From assembly GCA_017461475.1 (NCBI GenBank), contig JAFTXX010000003.1, positions 1-43,170 of the forward strand: a stretch of DNA of 43,170 bases, read 5' to 3'. A program made the translations under genes and the position numbers. Positions 8,166 through 15,627 of the stretch are shown here, piece by piece. Numbering within the stretch: position 1 is the stretch's first letter; the number at the start of each line of letters is the position of its first letter. Below the pieces are notes generated by a model that saw nothing but the letters and a program-made list of their open reading frames with translations, was not told where the DNA came from and ran no database searches. Source of the stretch: Clostridia bacterium (GTDB taxonomy: Bacteria > Bacillota > Clostridia > Oscillospirales > CAG-272).

Positions 8166-9056
8166 TCAGTACCCCGAACACCAATGTGATCCCATGCATC
8201 CATGACCCGAGCCGCAAGAAGAACCCTGCTTGAGGACGGTACCAATATCATCGGGACCCTTATATGTTTCTGTAATTTCCGCTTTAGCCTTCATTTCGGA
8301 TATGGCGTTCATATCATCGCTAACAATATCCTCTAATGCCGCACCTGCTTTTGATATTTCAATACTTCCCGGATCGGCTACCTCTTTTGCCAGCGGGATT
8401 TCAATCGAATATGTATCATTACCTGCCTCGGACAGATAATCGTCAACAACTTCTTCTGCAAAAGCTCTTGCATCTGTTTCGATTGCCTGACTTTGATAAC
8501 CCTCAAAATCATAAGAGGGGTCAATATAATTGGTAAACTCATATTCCCACTGATCTAACGTTTCTTGGGGAATATCCGGGAAAGCATCGGGATTTCTGAG
8601 AGCATCTGTCTGAAGCTGATGTCTCATTTCATGTGTAGTAGTATTCAGCAATTCGCTTAACCGAGAAGAATCTGCTACAAGTCGAACATCAATCCCTAAA
8701 TAGCCATCTCCACAATTAACACCCTGTGTACCATATCCATACATCTCATACAAATCAGCAACATACACACCCTTTGTGTCTATACCAAGGGCTTGTCCTG
8801 CTTGTGCGTAGTATTCATTAAGATATGATGTTCTTTCTTCGATAGAGAGATTTTCCCAATTTGAAATTACCTCATCAGTAAAAATCTCGCCCATAATATC
8901 AGCAGCGGTTTCGATTCTTTCAAGATCGGCTTCGCTATACTCAACACCTTCTGAATTTCTGATTTCTTTATTTTCGGGAGCTTCATTTACTCCTTCGCTA
9001 AAACCTTTATTTGTAGAGAGCGTACCGCTAAAAATGTCAAGAGCAGAGTCTAACAT
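8166..9056 (-). CDS. HExxH metallopeptidase-like protein with C-terminal Cys/His-repeat tail (candidate radical SAM substrate)
   Basis: A 296-residue protein without signal peptide. His142-Glu143-x-x-His146 (THEMRHQLQ) is a zinc metallopeptidase motif. About 46 residues later comes QAIETDARAFAEE (Glu193), a layout seen in metallopeptidase-like toxin domains, with Glu193 as a possible third ligand. The last 20 residues are unlike the rest: after VLKQ there are Cys281, Cys287 and Cys293 spaced exactly six apart, with His285 and His291 each fifth in their hexad. The adjacent maturase gene suggests this tail is modified. AGGAGG lies 8 nt before ATG. Whether the peptidase is active, and whether it frees its own tail, is unknown. 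Confidence 0.85.
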   Translation of the reverse strand: MLDSALDIFSGTLSTNKGFSEGVNEAPENKEIRNSEGVEYSEADLERIETAADIMGEIFTDEVISNWENLSIEERTSYLNEYYAQAGQALGIDTKGVYVADLYEMYGYGTQGVNCGDGYLGIDVRLVADSSRLSELLNTTTHEMRHQLQTDALRNPDAFPDIPQETLDQWEYEFTNYIDPSYDFEGYQSQAIETDARAFAEEVVDDYLSEAGNDTYSIEIPLAKEVADPGSIEISKAGAALEDIVSDDMNAISEMKAKAEITETYKGPDDIGTVLKQGSSCGSGHGCMGSHWCSGY

Positions 9057-9112
9057 CTTTTATTCCTCCTGTATCTTTATTTTTCATCCGAACGAACTTT
9101 TTTGAATGTTGG

Positions 9113-9421
9113 TTACTTTTTAATCCTTACCACGTGTTTGCTGTGTTCAATGGACTTTTTAGCGGCAAAGGGATCTCGTCTCAACCAGTCAAGAGAGAGA
9201 TATGCTGCAAGCACGGTTAAATGAGGCTGAGCCTTCAAAATAGAGTTAACATCATGTCCTGCATATTCCGGGCTTGCAATAGTATCTGTTTCGATCCACT
9301 TTTCAAATGCTTCCCGAATGTCGGGGGAGAGCGCTTCAATCTTTCCCGACACACGCTCAACCTGCACTTTGTCAAGTTTCTTATTCTCGACTAATTCCTT
9401 TATAATTTCCTGAATCGTCAT
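9113..9421 (-). CDS. Hypothetical protein, 102 aa, first gene of the radical SAM unit
   Basis: A helical, soluble protein of unknown family with no cysteines. The sequence begins MTIQEIIKELVENKK and ends in a basic stretch (KHVVRIKK). GGAGG lies 8 nt before the ATG at 9421, so an in-frame TTG upstream is rejected. It is followed 57 nt later by the HExxH protein and preceded by a promoter-like element near 9472-9477. It may be an escort, immunity or regulatory protein for the modified tail system, but there is no direct evidence. Confidence 0.65.
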   Translation of the reverse strand: MTIQEIIKELVENKKLDKVQVERVSGKIEALSPDIREAFEKWIETDTIASPEYAGHDVNSILKAQPHLTVLAAYLSLDWLRRDPFAAKKSIEHSKHVVRIKK

Positions 9422-9436
9422 TTGGGTTACCTCCAA

Positions 9437-9543
9437 TTATTTTTTGATTAGGTATTCTTGATTACATACAAAGTATAGCATAAATCGACACGAATTTTCG
9501 TTATCGTGCATTTTTGACCCTTCAAGGTGTATTTTCTGTCATA
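9437..9543 (-). promoter_or_regulatory. Putative promoter of the radical SAM unit
   Basis: Reading leftward, an extended -10 box (TGC then TATACT, + strand 9472-9477) lies about 50 nt before the 102-aa gene. No good -35 is seen, but the TG extension can compensate. No rho-independent terminator for the upstream ATPase gene (stop at 9544) is visible, so read-through from the dynamin/ATPase operon is also possible. Confidence 0.5.
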
Positions 9544-12500
9544 TCATTCTTTGTCTGCCAACCACTCGAAATAAAATGACTTTGCTTGTGGGTTTACGGA
9601 ATTTCGGCTCATTATTAAAACTGCAAGAAAATCCGTGATTGTGCTCTCGTTTATGCAGACATAATCTTTCATATACTCATATGCTTTTTTGTTCCAATCC
9701 GCAGCGTCATTGGGGAATGGATTGAACAGCTTGTCTGAATCAAACGAGGTTCGCGCAATTCTACACATTTCATCAAAGGAGTCCCAAGCTGTCATTTTGC
9801 CTACAGCAAGATAGTTCTTAATGTACTGACTGATCTTTCTGTCGTTTTTATCCCGGCTTAAAGACAGTACATCCATTGCATCTGCACAGTACTGCTTTGG
9901 TGGAACGTTTCTTTTCATTCTCTTGCAAAGCAATAATTCCAGAAATACGCCTCTTGCCTTAAGGAGAAGGTCTTTAGGCACCTCATACGGAGTATAATCC
10001 AATGGGCAAAAGCTTTCCGAAGGGAAAAGATCAATTTTGCACAAAACGGGATTCAACCATCCGCTTTGATGAACAACCGCCACACCCGTATTAAGACGTG
10101 CAATTTCTTCGATTTGAGAAGCATTGAGTGAAACTGCTTCACTAACAGGTGTTCTATCTTTAATATTCGGAAGTCTGAAAATCACCTTTGATCCCGTGTT
10201 GCTGATTACGGCTTCGGACATAATAGACGGTGTTTGATCGGCAATAATGAAGCCTTCGCCGTATGTTCGCATTTCAGCAATAGCATTAGTCAAGATTTCA
10301 ACAGACATTCCACGAAGATTTGCACTTTCCATAGATTGTGCTCCAGAGGTAGCTCTCAGCAAATGGTGTGCTTCTTCAAGTAACGTAACATGACGCAGAT
10401 CTTGATTGATACCTGTACGTTTACAAGAACGATGTTCCTGCAGACGAATAATCAAAATGCCCATAATAAGAGCTTTTGTTTCACCGGAACCAATGCGGCT
10501 AATATCTATGATGGTGTTCTCGTCAAACAGCTTTTTGTTGTCAATTTCCTGGGAGCAGAAAATCTGTCCGCAGATGCCGTTTGTCATAGACTTAACACGA
10601 GTAACCAACGAACCGATATAATTGCTCGTTACCTCCTGGGAGTAAGCTGCATCCTTGATGACTTTTGGCAAAATATCAAGAAGATCTGCAAATGTCGGGA
10701 AAATGGGAACATCATGAGAGCAGGTGCTTGTGAGCAAATCCCAACCACACGAAATATAAACTTGTTCAAGCGCATCCTTTAGTATAGCAGGCATAGCTGC
10801 ATACATAGGCCAGCTTGCATTGAATACTTCGATAATTCTATCCATGTGCTCAAGAACATCAACTCCATCCGGGAATGCAAACGGATTGATGGACAGCACA
10901 GGAGTATATTTACTGTTCGTACCATAAACATTAACATCGTCTCTGCCGCCAAAAACAGTAGAATACTCGCCCTTTGCAGGTTCGACCACAAGGAAATTTA
11001 CACCGCTTTTTGCCAACCTATCCAGAAGAACATAACAGAAATTCGATTTACCGGAACCGGGCTGACCGGCAATAAATGTATGTTTTCTAAGTTCGTTCAA
11101 TGACAAGCTTACCTTGCTGTCACTTACACTACCCATATGCGTAATGTTACCGATCACCACGCCGGTGTCATTGTCATCGGTTTTGATGATATCACGAGAA
11201 AATTCGGCGTGGGAAGTAACCATCAAGCCGGGCAGAGACTTTCTGGGCCATGCAAAATGCAAAGGAAGGTCCTGTGAAGATGCTGTAGTGGTTGCTGTAA
11301 CATCACCTAAAAGCTCGTTGCCAACAGAGAAACGAGGGTGTTTCATATGTTTGAAATACTCGCAAAGCAACGCAGTATCTTTGTGCTCTTGCCATACATT
11401 TACATACGAAACGCTTGCTTCGGGAGATGACCCTGTCAACAAAGAACGATACAAGCTGGCTCCCATTCTTGCGGTAGCTTGATCTGCCGCCATCAAGTAT
11501 GCTGCACATTGGAAAGCACCGTTTCCTTCGCAAGCAGTTAAGCGGTTAATATGAACATCAATAGCAGAGAGAAGACTTCCTACCGAACGGTTCTCCATAG
11601 AGTATTGCATAGTTTTTCCGGTAGAGTGTGTATCTCCCATAGTGTCAGTAGTAGTATCTGTTTTTCCTTCTGCTTTGCTTTCGGAATAATTTGTGCCCTT
11701 GCTAATGGAAATTCCCTTGTTTTCAGAAGATCCTTCTGAAGTGCTTGCGGTAGGAGATTGAATCATCGTTTGAGCTGCTTTACCAATCGCTCCACCTATA
11801 CTTCCACCAACACTTGCAAAGATAAAATCACCGCCACCAAGGACAGCACCGCCAACCGCACCGGCTACGTTTGCGGCAGCCGCAAAAATATCAACAGCCT
11901 TATCCTTCTTTGTCTTTTCATCCTGCTTTGTTCTTGTAAGTGTACGAGTCATGCCGGTTGTATCAGTTGTAGAGTCGGTGCTTCCTTCTGATGTTGTCAT
12001 AGTCTGAGAAAGGGATTCACCAATAGAACGAGAAAAGCTCTGTGTATCTGTATCTGACATTGATGCGCTCAGCTTATGGAACGGTGTTAATTGCGTATAG
12101 AGGCTCTCATAACCGTTCTTGATCGCCGAAATTGTCTTGTGTGATAGAGCAGATGCCAAAACCACAAGATTGAAAGGAATACCGTTCATACCATCCACAA
12201 GCTTTTCCATGCCCTGCAGATAGGATGCACCTTCGCCTCTGGTGGAGGCAATGCTTGAAATAGAGGCAATCGCCAGAGAATCTTCGTGGTCATAATCCAT
12301 TACGTTGTCGAGCAATTCTTTGACTTGTTCTTCTGTTGTGCTTTCAGAAATACAACCGGGAAAGTTTCCGGAAAGGGCACGAGAGAAGGTTCTGGAAGCA
12401 AGCTGAACTTTTTGTGGGTCATCACAAGCGGTGCCCATATACAAATCGGTTTTGCTTCCGTCATGCTTCAAAATAAATACTGCCGTTGCGTCGTAACCGG

Positions 12501-12780
12501 CAATGGAATTAAATACTCCAGACAGTTTATCAGAGATACTTTCGTTTTCATCATACGTCAAGCAAGCCATATGATAGAGTCTTACCTTTGATTCCGGCGC
12601 AATCCTCTTTTCCTTGTCAGACAGAGGAATGATTTCCATGTTGTCAAGCTCCGCTAAGTATTGCATACGAACCATTTTATCGGCTGTATCCAATGCTTCT
12701 GCCAACGCTTTTTCAGAGGGTACAATATCTGTTGCCGATTGTTCTGCCGTTACGATTGCATTATTTTCATTCATAATCAT
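9544..12780 (-). CDS. Large HerA/DUF87-type ATPase
   Basis: A 1078-residue protein with a HerA/FtsK-like ATPase in its C-terminal half. Walker A (GQPGSGKSN) is near residue 570 and Walker B (TLLEEAHHLL) near residue 800, with GFIIADQTPS after it, as in HerA/DUF87 motors. The N-terminal half is unlike known helicases: a roughly 230-residue folded region, then Ser/Thr-rich low-complexity stretches (about 245-285 and 345-390) flanking a Gly/Ala-rich hydrophobic segment (about 295-340) that may enter a membrane. HerA-like motors often pump DNA or work in anti-phage systems. RBS AAAGGA precedes ATG. It ends the dynamin operon. Confidence 0.85.
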   Translation of the reverse strand: MIMNENNAIVTAEQSATDIVPSEKALAEALDTADKMVRMQYLAELDNMEIIPLSDKEKRIAPESKVRLYHMACLTYDENESISDKLSGVFNSIAGYDATAVFILKHDGSKTDLYMGTACDDPQKVQLASRTFSRALSGNFPGCISESTTEEQVKELLDNVMDYDHEDSLAIASISSIASTRGEGASYLQGMEKLVDGMNGIPFNLVVLASALSHKTISAIKNGYESLYTQLTPFHKLSASMSDTDTQSFSRSIGESLSQTMTTSEGSTDSTTDTTGMTRTLTRTKQDEKTKKDKAVDIFAAAANVAGAVGGAVLGGGDFIFASVGGSIGGAIGKAAQTMIQSPTASTSEGSSENKGISISKGTNYSESKAEGKTDTTTDTMGDTHSTGKTMQYSMENRSVGSLLSAIDVHINRLTACEGNGAFQCAAYLMAADQATARMGASLYRSLLTGSSPEASVSYVNVWQEHKDTALLCEYFKHMKHPRFSVGNELLGDVTATTTASSQDLPLHFAWPRKSLPGLMVTSHAEFSRDIIKTDDNDTGVVIGNITHMGSVSDSKVSLSLNELRKHTFIAGQPGSGKSNFCYVLLDRLAKSGVNFLVVEPAKGEYSTVFGGRDDVNVYGTNSKYTPVLSINPFAFPDGVDVLEHMDRIIEVFNASWPMYAAMPAILKDALEQVYISCGWDLLTSTCSHDVPIFPTFADLLDILPKVIKDAAYSQEVTSNYIGSLVTRVKSMTNGICGQIFCSQEIDNKKLFDENTIIDISRIGSGETKALIMGILIIRLQEHRSCKRTGINQDLRHVTLLEEAHHLLRATSGAQSMESANLRGMSVEILTNAIAEMRTYGEGFIIADQTPSIMSEAVISNTGSKVIFRLPNIKDRTPVSEAVSLNASQIEEIARLNTGVAVVHQSGWLNPVLCKIDLFPSESFCPLDYTPYEVPKDLLLKARGVFLELLLCKRMKRNVPPKQYCADAMDVLSLSRDKNDRKISQYIKNYLAVGKMTAWDSFDEMCRIARTSFDSDKLFNPFPNDAADWNKKAYEYMKDYVCINESTITDFLAVLIMSRNSVNPQAKSFYFEWLADKE

Positions 12781-12795
12781 ACTTGTCCTTTCTAT

Positions 12796-13731
12796 TTATT
12801 TAAGGCTGATGCAAAACAGGTCATCTATCCTGTCTGAAATATCAATTAAGAAACTGTTTGTGTCATGGTCTGGAAACATATGTAGTATTTCTACCGTCTT
12901 TTGTTTTGTAATAGGAAATACTGCGAGATAATACATCTTTACAATCTCTAAGATGTAGTTTTCTCCATCGTTTTCGATATACTTAATGTTAGAATCGCCA
13001 GTGCCATTGAGTGATACAACAGCATCAAATAATGTCTCATTATCTCTTGCCGAAATGTTTATAACTAAATATTTTTTGTTCGCTCCATTCTTCTCAAGCA
13101 ACGACGATAGGAAATGACGTATGTTGGAAACAGAAACACTTCCATCAACAGGGATAACCGTCAAGTCCGAATCTTCACGCAAAGAAACTTTGTGGTTCTG
13201 AAGCAGACTTTCAAACGAAGTAGCAGAAGTAATGTAGTCCGCTTTCATTGCTATGTTGCAGGTGCAAATAACATCTTTTACGGAATCGATTTTCTCAATA
13301 ATCTCATCCTCGCCCCAATTGTCTGCCTCAACACGCAAATCATCCAAAATATCAATCATTTCCTTGATCGTATTGCGAGGGTTGCATGTATCTGCAAAGT
13401 CAAAACCCACATCGACAGCGCCGCCATTTCTATTCAATTTTGCTTGTTGCAGAAGAATACATTTTTTGAATATAGTAAAATCTGCTTTACAACCGGAGAA
13501 AAGAAACTGAATAGATTTATCGTTGAACTCCTCGATTATTTCTGCAAGCAACCCATCCCACACAAATAATTTCTTTTTGTATGGATTGAGCCATTTCCTC
13601 ATTGGTTGATAAACCACCAAATTTGTTAGGCGGTTATCCTTGCTATCAATCTTGTTGCCATCTACAACAAGACGAGTTTTGACTTCATTATCTTTTGCGT
13701 GCGGGACGATATACAATTCTATTTTTTTCAT
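12796..13731 (-). CDS. Hypothetical protein, 311 aa
   Basis: Family not recognised. The ATG at 13731 follows AAGGAG by about 8 nt and overlaps the upstream gene's end (stop at 13745) only in its ribosome site. The sequence is soluble, mixed alpha/beta, with repeated aromatic/hydrophobic strands (LFVWDGLLAEII, YLVINISARD, YILEIVKMYYLAVF) and scattered cysteines. No nucleotide-binding motif is seen. It lies directly before the HerA-type ATPase (16-nt gap) in an operon with three dynamins, so it may be an accessory or substrate-recognition part of that system (inference). Confidence 0.65.
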   Translation of the reverse strand: MKKIELYIVPHAKDNEVKTRLVVDGNKIDSKDNRLTNLVVYQPMRKWLNPYKKKLFVWDGLLAEIIEEFNDKSIQFLFSGCKADFTIFKKCILLQQAKLNRNGGAVDVGFDFADTCNPRNTIKEMIDILDDLRVEADNWGEDEIIEKIDSVKDVICTCNIAMKADYITSATSFESLLQNHKVSLREDSDLTVIPVDGSVSVSNIRHFLSSLLEKNGANKKYLVINISARDNETLFDAVVSLNGTGDSNIKYIENDGENYILEIVKMYYLAVFPITKQKTVEILHMFPDHDTNSFLIDISDRIDDLFCISLK

Positions 13732-13744
13732 TAACGCCTTCTCC

Positions 13745-14233
13745 TTATCGGTATTTTTTTGCTTCGGCAATCAGCTTCTTGTACCAAATAACAAGAGGGG
13801 ATTCCTGGTTGCTGTCAACAGATTGAAAGTTCAAACACTCCAAAAGCAGTTCGTCTTGTTCATCAAAACACGACAAAAGCTCCTGATTAGTTATAACCGT
13901 GTAGTATTTTTTGAGTTTCTGTGTGATGGTGCGGTTTTCATTCTTTTCAGCAATTACATTCCAATCAATATCTTTCCACTCTGGCAGGGTTCGGAGGTTG
14001 TTGTAAGTTAGTATTGTTGCCGAAGGATAGCCAATCCTTAGATATGCAAATGGTGGCGACAAGGTATCCATTTTTTCTGTGGACGTAACTTTGAAAAAGG
14101 GAACGATATATTCAGTACCTTGCTTCACGGCAATAGGAAAGCCCATACAAGCTTCCATTGGAATCAGCATACATACCTTTCTGGAAAAACGGATGTTGTT
14201 GAGCCATTCCTTAAAATCAATGTCATAATTCAT
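13745..14233 (-). CDS. Hypothetical protein, 162 aa
   Basis: Soluble protein of unknown family, rich in Tyr, Trp and charged residues, with an N-terminal segment VCMLIPMEACMGFPIAV that could be a buried beta-hairpin rather than a membrane helix. Its ATG overlaps the preceding stop codon by 2 nt and its ribosome site GGAGG lies inside the end of that gene, so the pair is translationally coupled and probably made in a fixed ratio. No catalytic motif is visible. Confidence 0.65.
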   Translation of the reverse strand: MNYDIDFKEWLNNIRFSRKVCMLIPMEACMGFPIAVKQGTEYIVPFFKVTSTEKMDTLSPPFAYLRIGYPSATILTYNNLRTLPEWKDIDWNVIAEKNENRTITQKLKKYYTVITNQELLSCFDEQDELLLECLNFQSVDSNQESPLVIWYKKLIAEAKKYR

Positions 14234-14856
14234 TTATACACCTCCAACATCCAACCATCTTTGGAAAGCCAAGTAAAAGCAGTTGTATCTAACCGTTTTT
14301 TACCACCATCAGCAGAAGATAGATCGTTAATAAGGATTGCGTTATCGTCAAGTACTTCGACAATTTCAACGGTTCGCATTCCCAATACCTCGCTTGGTAG
14401 ATGGGAAAGTTGATTAAAGTATTCTCGCCATACCAAATCGGGGAAATAGGCTATGATTTTACCACCGTTTTCAAGGCAGGCTTTTATATTCGCAATAGTG
14501 AGTTCGGAGAGTTGAACAAACGCTTTTTGTGACAGCATTTCGATAATATCTCCTGCACTATACCCATCTTCTTTGTCATTACGAAACCAGCTCTCGCCGG
14601 TCAAATCGATCATGATTTTTTCTACAGTAAGTTTTGTTACTTTGGATGGCACATCACTAAATCTCCATCCTTCATCATCTTCATCGATTTCTATTGCAAT
14701 ATTAGAAATCAACCGTATTTGTTCCATGTTGGAATCATGAATCGTTTGTATCGTGAGCCTTTCAATCACATTTTTATCCGGGATAGGTGCTATCTCAATA
14801 GGGTTATCATTTGCATCACGCAATTTGTTGTTCTCATTAACTTCAAACGGTTTCAC
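14230..14856 (-). CDS. Unknown protein with degenerate C39-like (papain-fold) C-terminal region
   Basis: A 208-residue protein starting with GTG (AAGGAG about 9 nt upstream), overlapping the LytTR gene by 14 nt. From residue about 95 the pattern looks like C39-type cysteine-peptidase-like domains: DGYSAGDIIEML, then LENGGKIIAYFP, VEIVEVLDDNAILINDLS and GGKKRLDTTAFTWLS. The catalytic Cys and His expected in that fold are not seen, so if the match is right it is a pseudo-enzyme or binding module. This is a pattern-based guess that needs structure prediction. Confidence 0.5.
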   Translation of the reverse strand: MKPFEVNENNKLRDANDNPIEIAPIPDKNVIERLTIQTIHDSNMEQIRLISNIAIEIDEDDEGWRFSDVPSKVTKLTVEKIMIDLTGESWFRNDKEDGYSAGDIIEMLSQKAFVQLSELTIANIKACLENGGKIIAYFPDLVWREYFNQLSHLPSEVLGMRTVEIVEVLDDNAILINDLSSADGGKKRLDTTAFTWLSKDGWMLEVYK

Positions 14857-15562
14857 AAATCACATCTCCTTTCAATGAGGCTATCAGCGTTGGATACTGT
14901 GCCTTACTTGAAAACACCTTTGCTCCCGACTTAAATAAAACTGTCTTTTCAGACTTGTTGACTGAGGCAATGTTTTTCAAATTTACCAAATAACTTTTAT
15001 GACATCTGCAAAAGATGTTTGAAGGTAGCATAGCTTCAACTTCGTCCAGTTTTGCAGTTATTGTTTCGTATGTACCATCGGTTCTGTGAATATGGACAAT
15101 CCTATATTCACTCTCAAAATAATCAATGTCTTTATATTCTAATTGTAAAATCTGCGTCCTCGATTCATGGCAGAATATCTTTTTCCCCGACATTACCCAT
15201 GATGCAGCTCTTAATATTATTTCAGAAAGTCTCTGTTTTTCCTTTGGATCAATTAAATAAGCTATCGGGAGAGATCGAAATGCACGGTAGACATTTTTAT
15301 CGTCGTCTGCCAAGAACACAATCGTAGTTGTTCTATTCGTCTTTCTTAATTCTTCTCCAAAACCAATTCCAAATGATGTTGCTGGCAGAAACAGCAAATC
15401 AACATAAGGATACGTTGTTGTTGTTTTCCTTAACGCAACTTCTGTAGAACACGACAAAACTTTTGCACGATAATCAGCATGAAATAAGACCGCAGCAATA
15501 AATCGTTGCAGTAGCTCAACCTCGTCATTATTCACGTTATATATACATACCGATATTTCCAT
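14843..15562 (-). CDS. LytTR-type response regulator with degenerate receiver
   Basis: A 239-residue regulator. The C-terminal 100 residues are a LytTR DNA-binding domain (YKDIDYFESEYRIVHIHRTDG, split across strands, then FCRCHKSYLVNLKNI). The N-terminal 120 residues resemble a CheY receiver, but the phospho-acceptor position reads LLFLPAT where LLFLDI would be expected, so phosphorylation is unlikely. No histidine kinase is nearby. It sits between the third dynamin and the small unknown genes and may regulate the operon without a kinase. The start at 15562 is chosen for the AAGGTTGGTG segment upstream. Confidence 0.85.
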   Translation of the reverse strand: MEISVCIYNVNNDEVELLQRFIAAVLFHADYRAKVLSCSTEVALRKTTTTYPYVDLLFLPATSFGIGFGEELRKTNRTTTIVFLADDDKNVYRAFRSLPIAYLIDPKEKQRLSEIILRAASWVMSGKKIFCHESRTQILQLEYKDIDYFESEYRIVHIHRTDGTYETITAKLDEVEAMLPSNIFCRCHKSYLVNLKNIASVNKSEKTVLFKSGAKVFSSKAQYPTLIASLKGDVICETV

Positions 15563-15627
15563 CGTGTTCACCAACCTTTTTATCCACGGCGAATGACACA
15601 AAGGTCATTCGCCGTGGTTCCATTTTC

